Both the position numbers and the translations under genes were made by a program. A stretch of 64,000 nt of DNA, from NCBI RefSeq assembly GCF_964204645.1, contig NC_134030.1, positions 20,093,110-20,157,109 on the forward strand, given 5' to 3'. Below, piece by piece: positions 23,920 to 36,100 of this stretch (position 1 is its first letter; each line of letters opens with the position of its first letter). This DNA comes from Tubulanus polymorphus (Eukaryota > Nemertea > Palaeonemertea > Tubulaniformes > Tubulanidae). The notes beneath the pieces were generated by a model, which saw nothing but the letters and a program-made list of their open reading frames with translations, ran no database searches and was not told where the DNA came from.

Positions 23920-26076
23920 TCAGGCATTTAATGGGCAAGTATTGTCAGCTGGGCATTTGCAAGATAAGAACATGGTTTCATTGTCATCATGTTTTATATC
24001 GGAACAGCAGTGTTCCCCGTCATTACATGCATTTCCACTTTGGATGCACTCGCTTTCGTGCATGTACTTGCAATCCGATGCAGTACCAGGGGCACAAGTG
24101 ATCCTGAAACCGAATATATAACGAATAAACAGTTCAAATCTGCCGACATGGATGCGAATATTCTAATTACCGAACCCACGGTGTAATGAAAACATCGACG
24201 CCTTTGGCTAATCGGCAGTCCTTAATGAGTGTACCTTAACATCTTGATTGAGTTAGTGATTCTGTAGATACTATGTAAGCAAGTACTTTAGTGATTGCAG
24301 TTCCTGACATTGCTTATAGGATTTTTAACTGGACCCAGTTCCAGAGTTCCGAGTTAAATTTGACTCTATAGTTGAAACATTGAAAATGAACTGATTTCAA
24401 CTCAAAGTCAACTCTAACTCACAACAGTGGAACTGGCTCCTGGTCTATACGTATTTTGATTTTACCCTTTTTCAAAATGTGTATATATCTGATGTATCGT
24501 TACTTACTCTGAAACACAAATGAACGCCACGAGAACAAGGCCCATCATGAGAACGACTGTAATACAATAATAGTATCAAAATCTCAAACGCAATGGCTTC
24601 ATAAAACCGAGTCAAACTGAGTAAGAGTTTTTGAAATACAGTATAAAGACTCTTGTCTTCTCTTGTGGCGATTAAGTTGACATCGACCGCGAGTTGGTGT
24701 CAAATATATACCGCCTAGACTATTTAGGCTGAGTAAGATGCAACATCTCTATCTCTTACTGTGATAAGTTGTTTACGTTGAGACTAAATTTTTAATCAGG
24801 GTTGATGTAAAAAAAAAAACGAGTAAGAGTTTGTGAAATAATAGTAGACTTTATCTCCTACTGCAGTAAAGTTGAAACTGATAAAAATCAACATTGAGTT
24901 AGTACGATAACCAAACTCAAACGTGGTGAACGGATAAAAAGATGAAAACCCACTATCTGATATAATGGCTTTTCTCCGCACAATTCCCTTCTTTCTAAGT
25001 ATATTACTTCATGCCTTGCCAAACATAAATTATTAACTCACTCACCAATTTACTCAACTAACCTGTTCTCCTCTGTATATATATCCCTGTTTTTAGTCTA
25101 TATCTCACACCTGACGATGATCTCTAGGGTGAGGTCGAAACGTCGTGTTATTTTAGATTGTTCGAATAATAAATTCTTGATTTTAGATTCTTTTAATCTG
25201 TAGATAGTGGGTTTTTATCTTTTCAACCTTGAGTTGGTGTCAAATACTGAATAAGAGTTTGTGAAATACAGTAGACTCTGTCTCTTACTGCGGTAAAGTT
25301 GAGACTGGTAAAATTCTACCCCGAGTTGGTGTCAAATACTGAGTAAGAGTTTGTGAAATGCACTAGATTCTGTCTCTTACTGCGGTAAAGCTGAGACTGG
25401 TAAAATTCTACCCCGAGTCGGTGTCAAATACTGAGTAAGAGTTTGTAAAATACAGTAGACTCTGTCTCTTACTGCCGTAAAGTTGAAACCGGTAAAATTC
25501 TACCCCGAGTTGGGTGTCAAATACTGAGTAAGAGTTCGTGAAATACAGTAGACTCTGTCTCTTACTGCGGTAAAGTTGAGACTGGTAAAATTCTACCCCG
25601 AGTTGGTGTCAAATACTGAGTAAGAGTTTGTGAAATGCACTAGATTCTGTCTCTTACTGCGGTAAAGCTGAGACTGGTAAAATTCTACCCCGAGTCGGTG
25701 TCAAATACTGAGTAAGAGTTTGTAAAATACAGTAGACTCTGTCTCTTACTGCCGTAAAGTTGAAACCGGTAAAATTCTACCCCGAGTTGGGTGTCAAATG
25801 CTGAGTAAGGGTTTGTGAAATACAGTAGACTTTGTCTCGTACTGCGGTAAAGCTGAGACCGGTAAAATTCTACCCCGAGTTGGGTGTCAAATACTGAGTA
25901 AGAGTTTATGAAATACATTAGACTCTGTCTCTTACTGCGGTAAAGTTGAAACCGGTAAAATTCTAAACCGAGTTGGTGTCAAATACTGAGTAAGAGTTTT
26001 TGAAATACAGTAGATTCTGCTTTCGGTGTTAAAATATTCATCGTAGAATTAGAAACTTACCGCAAGCGATCTTCAT
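23920..26076 (-). CDS. Secreted cysteine-rich peptide, gene A
   Basis: Three exons on the minus strand: 26061-26076 (16 nt from the ATG, donor GTAAGT), 24508-24556 (49 nt) and 23920-24103 (184 nt), giving 82 residues. Exons 1 and 2 encode a hydrophobic signal sequence of about 22 residues. Exon 3 encodes the mature peptide, with spacing C-x7-C-x7-C-x6-C-x5-CC-x14-C-x-C-x5-C. Nine cysteines is an odd number, so one is free or the peptide dimerises. Exon sizes, splice phases and cysteine pattern are repeated in genes B, C and D. The closing C-x-C-x5-C faintly recalls colipase/prokineticin-type peptides, but I do not recognise the family. Role unknown; secretion is well supported. Confidence 0.75.
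24331..24440. mobile_element. Foldback element (MITE-like), second member
   Basis: The ends GGACCCAGTTCCA and TGGAACTGGCTCC are inverted and match the element at 23344-23446. The GAGTTA-rich interior is also similar. It lies in intron 2 of peptide gene A. Confidence 0.65.
24930..25228. mobile_element. Insertion within the intron-1 minisatellite
   Basis: About 300 bp of unrelated DNA interrupts the 92-bp array. Its ends are inverted: AAACCCACTATCTGA on the left and AGATAGTGGGTTT on the right. It contains a hammerhead-like core at 25111-25142, followed by an AATAAA-rich stretch. Confidence 0.55.
25111..25142 (+). repeat. Hammerhead-like motif
   Basis: CTGACGA, then T, then the stem GATCTC/GAGGTC (one G-T pair), then GAAACG. 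The stem sequence differs from the other copies but stays complementary. Confidence 0.45.
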
Positions 26077-26088
26077 GTTGAAATTGAT

Positions 26089-26226
26089 GGTTTTCTCTTC
26101 TGTCGTTCGATACTGATTCAATTGTCGAGTTGATCTCAAACAATATACATTTCCGCACTATAGTTTAAATAGACATCTAACAAAAGATCGATGATTAATT
26201 CTCTATCGCCACGTTATGACAGGTGC
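26089..26226 (-). promoter_or_regulatory. Conserved promoter block of gene A
   Basis: This block is nearly identical upstream of genes A, B and C and recognisable upstream of D. On the minus strand it has a TATA-like CTATTTAAA (26164-26172) 88 bp before the ATG. About 35-55 bp further upstream is a conserved element containing CACCTG (an E-box) next to AACGTGG. Conservation outside the coding region across four paralogues suggests shared transcriptional control. Confidence 0.6.
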
Positions 26227-26543
26227 TAGAACCGATCGATAAGACTGACTATCTAGCGTTAGGCAGAATATTTTTATATATTTATATCACAGAGCCGTAG
26301 AATATGTCTAGCAATTTCATAGGTTATTCACATATAAATCATGCGTTTATTTCTCAGTATATTGAAACCGCCTTAAGTATAGAAATTGATATTCGCCGGT
26401 GACCTAAGTGGTCAATGTAGCATCAGCTGTAACCAGATAAACGCATCACTTTCAATCACAGTTTGTTCGTACTCACCTGCATTATTTTTGATCTATCTCT
26501 CCTACATCCTCGCTTGCCAGGGTCTGATTGCCGATACAAACCC

Positions 26544-26786
26544 TGGCCGCAAACCCTTCATTGATCTATTACATCACCCAAAACTTCTTGGGCGAACAGG
26601 GTAACGCTCAGCGCCCCCACAGTCCACGTATCTAGCCAATCAGATGCATTGTTTTACCGGCAAGTTTGGTCTATAAATACCACGCACTGATTGGCTAGAT
26701 ATATGGATTGGTGGGCGCTGAGCGGGAACCTGTCCGCCCAACAAATCGAGCGCGATGTAATAGACCAAATGGAGGGTTTGCGGCCA
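26544..26786. mobile_element. Foldback element (MITE family 2)
   Basis: The termini TGGCCGCAAACCC and GGGTTTGCGGCCA are inverted, and the complementarity extends inward for about 100 bp, including GGGCGCTGAGCG near the centre. A second, truncated member is at 57593-57782. No coding capacity. Confidence 0.75.
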
Positions 26787-27944
<1,158 letters not shown>

Positions 27945-28204
27945 ATACGAAAATTATATTAGAAAATTACAGATGATAATATGGTAATGTAATATAAGTC
28001 GATGGAGTTAATTGAGTTTTCATTGTCACGGAAAAGCGGAAGTGTAAAATCGAGGAGAATATTTGATAATCGGACACCGAAGGAACAAGAAACATTTGAT
28101 GCGTTGAAATATTTATGCAAAGCCGCTGACGCGAACTTAAGCGGGAGAATAAGATGAAAGGAGTTTAGATACATGCATGTATAAATCAGTGATCGCCACT
28201 AATA

Positions 28205-28365
28205 TCAAAGTGATATACGAAACACTGAAAATCCACCTGCTCGTGATTGACGTAATTCCGATTCGCAAATCGATCTAGAATATCTAAAATATCGATACGA
28301 ATACTTCCATATAATTACATTATGTATTCGTATCTAAATTCGTTTTGTAAGATACTGTAGATCAC
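28205..28365. repeat. Dispersed repeat (family with 38587 and 54594)
   Basis: About 150 bp shared with 38587-38725 and 54594-54745, and more weakly with 58938-59070. The best-conserved part is GATTCGCAAATCGATCTA followed by AATATC. No inverted termini or coding potential are seen, so the class is unknown. Confidence 0.6.
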
Positions 28366-28547
28366 GTGACCGACCTTTTACAGGTTGTTCTCTCGCGCGT
28401 TATTAAAGATGCTCCTTTATTCGTGAATATTTCTGTTTGTAAATCCGTTGTAGAAATTCGGACCAATAATCGATTCATCGCTAGTTCAAGACTAGAATAG
28501 CGTCGTGCTCCGCTATGAACTGCAATTCAAAACTGCAGTTTTCTTAC

Positions 28548-29539
28548 CGACAAACCGGCGTCCAGACATACATTATCTGTACATTAGATTTCTCCACTTT
28601 ATCAATTCTCCCTATGACATCATCAACAGATCTCTCAACTTGATCGATTCTCCTCATGACATCATCAATAGATCTCCCAACTTGATCGATTCTCCTCATG
28701 ACATCATCAATAGATCTCTCAACTTGATCGATTCTCCTCATGACATCACCAATAGATCTCTCAACTTGATCGATTCTCCTCATGACATCATCAATAGATC
28801 TCTCACCTTGATCGATTCTCCCCATGACATCATCAATCGATCTCTCCACTCGATCAATTCTCCCCATGACATCATCAATCGATCTCTCCTCTTGATCGAT
28901 TCTCCCCATGACATCATCAATAGATCTCTCAACTTGATCAATTCTCCCCATGACATCATCAATCGATCTCTCCACTTGATCAATTCTCCCCATGACATCA
29001 TCAATAGATCTCTCAACTTGATCGATTCTCCCCATGACATCATCAATCGATCTCTCCACTTGATCGATTCTCCCCATGACATCATCAATAGATCTCTCCA
29101 CTTGATCAATTCTCCCCATGACATCATCAATAGATCCCTTAACTTGATCGATTCTCCCCATGACATCATCAATCGATCTCCTCTCCTCTTGATCAATTCT
29201 CCCCATGACATCATCAATCGATCTCTCCTCTTGATCGTTTCTCCCCATGACATCATCAATAGATCTCTCAACTTGATCAATTCTCCCCATGACATCTTCA
29301 ATCGATCTCTCCACTTGATCAATTCTCCCCATGACATCATCAATAGATCTTTCAACTTGATCAATTCTCCCCATGACATCATCAATCGATCTCTCCACTT
29401 GATCAATTCTCCCTATGACATCATCAAAAGATCTCTCCACTACATCAATTCTCCCAATGACATCATCAGCAGATCCCTCCCGTTTATGAATTGGCAGGAC
29501 CGACCTATCACTATCTTTGGTGAATCGTGTCCATCGACA
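28548..29539 (-). CDS. Probable coiled-coil exon made of 42-bp tandem repeats
   Basis: About twenty copies of a 42-bp unit (28610-29460) are open in three frames. On the minus strand each unit gives 14 residues with I, V, I, V at positions 1, 4, 8 and 11: two perfect heptads of an acidic coiled coil. The recurring base differences between units (ATT/ATC, GTG/GTT, TCG/TCT) fall on third codon positions and are silent in this frame but change residues in the plus-strand frames, which favours the minus frame. The open frame starts after a TGA near 29540. Its stop at 28544 overlaps a good splice donor (TCG|GTAAGA), so it is probably an internal exon ending at 28548. The other exons were not found and the 5' boundary is unresolved. 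Product unknown. Confidence 0.4.
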
Positions 29540-29614
29540 TCAGTCTGTGAAGTCACTAAAAAGCCGGCCACCAACAACGGTTCCAATCAATGTTTCGGTT
29601 TCTTTGTATATTGA

Positions 29615-30028
29615 TGAAAAATGGAAAGATTTCTATCCAGCGAATAGGAGGAACTGCCCTTGAGAAATGCTGGTTATTTATGTGTTTAGATATCAAACTG
29701 ACGCTTTTTCACGCATGTTTAACCTGCTTCTGATAGACATTTTCCAACCTGTTCAGATGTTTCATAATATTTCGCTACCAATCACAATGAATGAATGGCT
29801 GCACAACTTCGTATTCATATCTTATTTAGACACATCTTCGTTTTGCATAATGAGAAAGCATTTTAGTAAATTTTGTTAGAATTCTTACAATTGATTTTTC
29901 ATCTGACGCGAACAATGAATCTTATAAATGAATCGCAGATGTAAGAGACACGAGACGTACATGGTTTCTTCAACGTCAAATTAGTTTCCGATACGCGAGA
30001 AGACACGGTCAATACTAGTGAGGCGGTA
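29615..30028. other. Intergenic DNA before the small GPCR
   Basis: No supported gene or repeat. The last part probably belongs to the 5' untranslated region or promoter of the GPCR that follows. Confidence 0.4.
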
Positions 30029-30240
30029 CACTCTCAGACAGTCAGTCGCTACACTCTCAGACAGACAGTACACTCTCAGACAGTCAGTACACTCTCAGAC
30101 AGTCAGGTCACTCTCAGACAGTCAGTACACTCTCAGACAGTCAGGTCACTCTCAGACAGTCAGTACAATCTCAGACAGTCAGGTCACTCTCAGACAGTCA
30201 GGTCACTCTCAGACCGTCTGTACATTCTCAGATAGTTAGT
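30029..30240 (+). repeat. 20-bp tandem repeat abutting the GPCR start codon
   Basis: About ten units of a 20-bp repeat around ACTCTCAGACAGTCAG, in two alternating versions (GTAC and GTC junctions). The array decays toward its end and stops about 20 bp before the ATG of the receptor at 30260, so it must lie in the 5' untranslated region or core promoter. Confidence 0.9.
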
Positions 30241-30259
30241 AAAGACTCATTTGATAATC

Positions 30260-31210
30260 ATGAATTCCACTTCGATGCAGATTGGCCGAACTTATCCCAG
30301 CAACATCGTTCTTATGTCTGTTGTGAACAGGTCCGGAATCTACCGTACTGTGTCACTGGTCTTTTTGCCTGTTTGGTTCGTGTTTGGAACCTTCGGAAAT
30401 TCAGCTACTTTTCTGATTATGACTAGTCGTAGATTCCGCGGTTTATCTTACGCTAACTATCTGATTGTTTTGTCTCTCAGCGATTTCACGTTCGGCATCA
30501 ATTATACACTGATGCCTGTTTTACAGTTTGTTCTCTTGCACGTTGACGATGGTCCTATATTCGTGATGAATTCACTGATCATTTGCCAAGTCTACGAATT
30601 TGTGATGGCGCTTGCAAACTGCAATAGTTCGTGTTTGATAATAGTTATAACTCTAGAACGTGCGGCGGTTGTTCTCTTCCCGTTCACATCTCGTTTGATT
30701 TGTACACCGAGATTCGCTAGATTTATCATATTCATAATCACTGCAGTAAATACGTTGATTCTTATTCTTCTGCCCACTGTGTCGATACAACTTGCGGATC
30801 CTTTGTTCGGATGTTATCACACACTAATTGACCAAATCAAATTTTTTAGCTCGATGGTCATCCACGCTTATCTAATACCGTTAATTATGATCATCACGGC
30901 AAATTTGGTCATAATGATTCAGTTATTCAGAGGTTCAAAAATGGTTTCGTCCGATCAGAAAACGACAAAGTCAAAACGTACGACAATAATGCTCGTAACA
31001 GTTTCACTCGCATTTGCAATATTTACACTTCCAACTGCTGTAAGTATATTATTACCAATCTCGGCGGAATTCAAAGATTTTTTATTGGACATTTTCACAC
31101 AATTCCATGTTTGTAACTTTGTGGTAAATTTCTACATATATCTTTTACTGGGACGAGAAATTCGCGAATATTTCTGTATGAAATTCCGCTGTAGAAATTC
31201 AGTCAAATAA
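30260..31210 (+). CDS. Class A (rhodopsin-type) GPCR, single exon
   Basis: A 316-residue intron-less receptor. I start at ATG 30260. The N-terminus has N-x-S/T sites and no signal peptide. Seven hydrophobic segments are clear. TM1 has GNSATFL (the conserved Asn), TM2 has LSLSDF (the conserved Asp), a Cys before TM3 and one in the second outer loop can form the usual disulfide, and TM3 ends in LER in place of DRY. The third inner loop is short and basic (KTTKSKRTT). TM6 has FTLPTA without the usual CWxP, and TM7 has NFYIY in place of NPxxY. The overall length and type fit the peptide or orphan receptors abundant in lophotrochozoans. Ligand unknown. An AATAAA overlaps the stop codon. Confidence 0.85.
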   Translation: MNSTSMQIGRTYPSNIVLMSVVNRSGIYRTVSLVFLPVWFVFGTFGNSATFLIMTSRRFRGLSYANYLIVLSLSDFTFGINYTLMPVLQFVLLHVDDGPIFVMNSLIICQVYEFVMALANCNSSCLIIVITLERAAVVLFPFTSRLICTPRFARFIIFIITAVNTLILILLPTVSIQLADPLFGCYHTLIDQIKFFSSMVIHAYLIPLIMIITANLVIMIQLFRGSKMVSSDQKTTKSKRTTIMLVTVSLAFAIFTLPTAVSILLPISAEFKDFLLDIFTQFHVCNFVVNFYIYLLLGREIREYFCMKFRCRNSVK

Positions 31211-31211
31211 A
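31206..31211 (+). terminator. AATAAA overlapping the GPCR stop codon
   Basis: The hexamer overlaps the TAA stop at 31208-31210. If used, the 3' untranslated region would be only some 15-30 bases. Confidence 0.3.
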
Positions 31212-32045
31212 CATTGGTTTCTAGTGTGACCCAGTTTATGTATTTCATTCGATCCTACCTTTTCGAATAGAAAACAACTACCTAACCATGTCGTGGAGTA
31301 GAATTTTCATCAAATCTTCTTTATTTTCTTTCTTAACTTCAATTACATATTAGTTAGATAGAGGAACATCATTATTAGTACATTGATTTTGAAATTAAAT
31401 ATTATGCGAATAAATCATTCGCCACGTGGCATCATTTCACAGTATATACTAAACTGAATTAGGAGAGGAGGCAACGGAGAAAAGCCGATTAAGCTTGTGG
31501 GAAGCTGGTCCCTTGACCCGCCTCTAAACTAAATGATCTCAGCCATACGACAAACACTACAAAATAGTGCAGATTCCAAAATATGTCTTTTAGTTTTATC
31601 GCTGCAAGGGTAAATTAATTCAGCATTAGCGAAATCAAAATTATGTGAGGTCTGAAATACATGACTAGCAACTCCGCTTTCGAGGTATCATTTTTGGGCT
31701 TCGAATACATGATTTCCTATCGGTTTGAAATTTGTTTCGAATAGTTGTAGGCAATCACCCGGTAATCCATACTAGCGCGTGTGCAGTGTTGCGCGGATGA
31801 ATAAAGATATGCGGTAAGTACCCATTTAGACTTTGGGCCCAAATTCGTAAAGGTAAACCGCACTGAGCTTCTGTCGTATCTGTGTTTATTTTTATTTTTT
31901 ATTTCCGCATGTTTTACGGGGTTTTCGGCAAATTTCCAGTTTTCAGAATGATTTTCATTTTAACTAAAAGTTCAAAAGCAGCGTGTACCGCCGGAATCCT
32001 AGGGCAGTGTCAATACAAATTGCGAATCGGGTGAAATCAAACGTC

Positions 32046-32046
<1 letters not shown>
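31212..32046. other. Intergenic region, nothing recognised
   Basis: No gene, tandem repeat or terminal inverted repeats that I can support. Confidence 0.4.
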
Positions 32047-32076
<30 letters not shown>

Positions 32077-32267
32077 TACACTCAACCCGCTAAGCGCCAC
32101 GCAGGGCATTATAAGTGGGTTCGATGTTTCTTTTTCCCAATGGGGAGAGACCAGAGAAGAACCTTCGACCAAGAAACTCTGTCGCCACCAGGGTTTAAAC
32201 CCATAAACCCTGGATTGACGAGACCAGTGACCATTGGCTTAAACCACTCGGCCACTGCGCCTCTCAC
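32047..32267 (-). repeat. Full-length tRNA-derived SINE
   Basis: Read on the minus strand: a head with GGCGCAGTGGCCGAGTGG (A box, tRNA Ser/Leu-like) and a B-box-like GGGTTTAAACCC, a unique body of about 120 bp, and a long A tail, seen as the T-rich run 32047-32077. This is the best preserved copy of the family, which is also at 1561-1741, 13887-14074 and, as a head only, 11195-11276. Confidence 0.8.
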
Positions 32268-32399
32268 ATATCAAACGTCTTACCACTGCGCCATGCGATA
32301 TAAAAATCATGTTCCGATTATTGGAAAGATTGATTCGTCAGATGTCGTTATATAATATCATACAATCATCGTCAGCTTCAGAAGTCTAGGAAGTTTAAA

Positions 32400-33128
32400 T
32401 TTGGATAATTTAAAAATTGATATTTCAGAAAAATACCGTTACATTTAAACTGTAATTTGTGGAAATATACATGGATACTTTGCTCGTCTAGATATTCTTC
32501 AAAAAATCTATTGCAGGTATTTACTTTGGTACTTAGAAGTCTCTTCTGTCCGATCCGGGAAGATATAATTGTCACTGCACTCTACTGCGGTTCGGTCCCT
32601 GTGTTTTCTAGAATAATTTGTCAGAATGTTATCGTTGCAAATTGTCGGCTAGGCTAAAGTATCGCCGTATCTGCTAAAATTATGGTTCTAAAGTTTGTTT
32701 TATTAAAAAGGGATATTTCACTGTGAGGATATCTCAAAGTAATCATAAAAACGAATCACAGACACGTCCTTTTTCGCGAATCAAGTGTTTTATTTTTCAA
32801 AAGATTCTGATGATTATGGAATTCGATAGCGACAATCCACGGTGAAGCCTCAAATCGTGATTTAACTGATCCCTAGTTTTCATTTTTGACTCGAGACTCA
32901 AAAAATATCAAAACAGAACATTTTCTAACCGAGAGTTTTCTACGACCTGAGAACATTGAAACTTGTGATCCATTGTTTTTAAATGCTTGGAATTAATGTT
33001 TGAAAAAATTCGACTGAGTGAAAATTGAAATTTGAGTGGAAAGGTTCGTCGTAATAATTGTTACAGGAATGTACACTTAACTCGCTACAGGTAATACATA
33101 TATGTATCGATAGTTGTAATAAATGCGA
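32400..33128. other. 3' flank of peptide gene B
   Basis: No gene seen. Similar to 39020-39699 and, less well, to 23510-23919 and 51600-51990, including a shared AT-rich block with AATAAA on the minus strand. Part of the duplicated peptide-gene unit. Confidence 0.45.
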
Positions 33129-36100
33129 TCATTTGCCGCCCCCTCCGCTTCCTCCTACTATGGCACGGCACTCGCCGTTAGCTGGGCATTCGCACGAACG
33201 GACCTCATGTACCCCGTTATTGTGACGGTTGTCATTGGTACAGCAGCGCTGCTCGGTACCACACAGTTGTCTTGATTTAATGCATGTGCTTGCCTCGACC
33301 CACTTCTGGCAATCCTTTTCCCAAGCGGTACAAGCGATCCTGGAAAATAGACCATAAAACGGTTTCAATTCCAACGCCGATGTTCTAATTCAAGCGTTTA
33401 CACATAAAACAGAAGACGTATGCCTTTAGCTAATTAGTAATGATATTAATGATAACATTTATTTTATATAGCGGTTTTTATATTTTATATTAGTGGTTCT
33501 TAATACGTGTATTTTCCGTAATAACGAAAACGTCGCCTTACTCGGACAAGCCAACTTTAGACTAAGCCTGACCAGAATTAATTTTTCTCACTTCCTAACG
33601 TATTTTCCTACCCTAAACTCGAATTAGTTTTGCCGGTGTCAGTTTGACTAGACGCGGTTTGCTGTACTCATTGACACGATGCACTTGCAGTTGAAATATG
33701 AAATTATCTGCCGCTATGTATTTTAAGGCTGGACACCAAATTATTATTTCGATTTAATGCATTGGCTTTCCTCAATGTACACACACTAAGTTGAAAAAGC
33801 GTTACAAGCGACCCGGAAATAAACAAAATATCTAACGAAAAACGGTTGAAGTCCCCGACATGGACGCGACTATTCCAATGAGCGCACGGTGTACTCAAGA
33901 CAAAACATGCCTCTTTTTAAGCTGTCTAGCGGTGGTCCTTGATAAGTGTATATTACTTATTTTCTTGATGGAGCCAGTGATACTATAGATATTATGTAGA
34001 CGAGGACTGTTATTGCAGTTTTTCATTATGTGCTTTTGGCTTTTACCTGGCTAACAGCCGACTGTATGACTAGCCCATATTTTAGATGTACCCTTTCTTA
34101 AGCTGAAAATGCATCTAATGTTTTGTTACTTACTTAGAAACGTCAATGAACGCCACGATAATCAGGTTCATCACCAGGATACCTATAATAGTAATAGAGT
34201 TGTATCTAAATCTCAAGTGCTAAGGCAGTTGACTGCAAAGTGCAAACATCGATTGAAATGGAGTGGACTCAGTAGTTGAGACTTGTAAAATATTCTAGCC
34301 CGAGATAGTGTCCAATACCGAGTAAGAGTTTACGAAATACAGTGGACTGTTTTTTACTGAGGTAAAGTTCGGACAGGTAAAATTCTACTCGGCGTTGCTG
34401 TCAAATATACCGAGTAAGGGTTTGTGAAATACAGAAGACTCTGTCTCTTACTGCGGTAAAGTTGAGACTGGTAAAATTCTACCCCGAGTTGGTGTCAAAT
34501 AACTGACTAAGAGTTTGTGAAATACAGTAGCCTCTGTCTCTTACTGCGGTAAAGTTGAGACCAGTGAAATTCTACCCCGAGTTGGTGTCAAATACTGACT
34601 AAGAGTTTGTGAAATACAGTAGACTCTGTCTCTTACTGCGGTAAAGTTGAGACCGGTGAAATTCTACCCCGAGTTGGTGTCAAATACTGACTAAGAGTTT
34701 GTGAAATACAGTAGACTCGGTCTCTTACTGCGGTAAAGTTGAGACCGGTATAATTCTACCCCGAGTTGGTGTCAAATACTGAGTAAGAGTTTGTGAAATA
34801 CAGTAGACTCTGTCTCTTACTGCGGTAAAGTTGAGACCGGTAAAATTCTACCCCGAGTTGGTGTCAAATACTGACTAAGAGTTTGTGAAATACAGTAGAC
34901 TCGGTCTCTTACTGCGGTAAAGTTGAGACCGGTGAAATTCTACCCCGAGTTGGTGTCAAATACTGACTAAGAGTTTGTGAAATACAGTAGACTCTGTCTC
35001 TTACTGCGGTAAAGTTGAGACCGGTGAAATTCTACCCCGAGTTGGTGTCAAATACTGACTAAGAGTTTGTGAAATACAGTAGACTCTGTCTCTTACTGCG
35101 GTAAAGTTGAGACCGGTAAAATTCTACCCCGAGTTGGTGTCAAATACTGAGTAAGAGTTTGTGAAATACAGTAGACTCTCTCTGATGAAAATTGATTAGA
35201 AAGTATAGTATTCAGTACAGTAGAAAAATAAGCCTTCTGACACCAAAGAAATTCATAGCCTATAGTCAATGAAGTCTCCCGTAACTATTTTAAAATGACC
35301 CGGAAAATAACACAGACACTCTATCTCCAGTTAGAATAGCAGAAAAATTATGTAAAATCAAGTCAGTCGTTTACAGAATTTCAAAGTCAACCAATATATA
35401 ATAGAAAGTAAAATGAATTCAGCGAAATCTTGATCAAAGCACGTTTCGAGTGTTATTATGGATTTACGGGTGGAACAATTTCCACGCTGTCTCTTTCTGC
35501 GGTCAAGTTGAAACTGATAAAAATCTACCTTGAGTTGGTGTCAAATGCTGAGTAAGAGTTTGTGAAATACAGTAGATACTGTTTCGCACTGGAGATGAGA
35601 AATAATCAACAAATTCTGCCCTGAGTTGGTGTCAAATACTGAGAAAGAGTTTGTGAAATACAGTAGATACTGTTTCGCATTGGAGTTGAGAAATAATCAA
35701 CAAATTCTGCCCTGAGTTGGTGTCAAATACTGAGTAAGAGTTTGTGAAATACAGTAGATACTGTTTCGCATTGGAGTTGAGAAATAATCAACAAATTCTG
35801 CCCTGAGTTGGTGTCAAATACTGAGTAAGAGTTTGTGAAATACAGTAGATACTGTTTCGCACTGGAGTTGAGAAATAATCAACAAATTCTGCCCTGAGTT
35901 GGTGTCAAATACTGAGTAAGAGTTTGTGAAATACAGTAGATACTGTTTCGCATTGGAGTTGAGAAATAATCAAAAAATTCTGCCCTGAGTTGGTGTCAAA
36001 TACTGAGTAAGAGTTTGTGAAATACAGTAGATACTGTTTCGCACTGGAGATGAGAAATAATCAACAAATTCTGCCCTGAGTTGGTGTTAAATACTGAGTA

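Larger units (their letters stand above)
24600..26010. repeat. 92-bp minisatellite in intron 1 of gene A
   Basis: About a dozen units of a 92-bp repeat fill intron 1. Each unit begins near GAGTTGGTGTCAAATACTGA and contains AGTAAGAG and, about 30 bases later, CTCTTACT, which are complementary, so every unit can fold into a hairpin. From about 25230 to 25790 a three-unit block is repeated as a higher-order unit of roughly 275 bp. The array is interrupted at 24930-25228 by an inserted element. Confidence 0.9.

Noticed and set aside
28505-29614. 369-codon plus-strand frame with an SPHDIINRSL repeat
   Set aside because: Open because of the 42-bp period; differences between units change residues in this frame but are silent on the minus strand, so the minus frame is preferred.
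30018-30239. CRISPR-like or coding interpretation of the 20-bp array
   Set aside because: No unique spacers; units are simply tandem, and the context is an animal genome.
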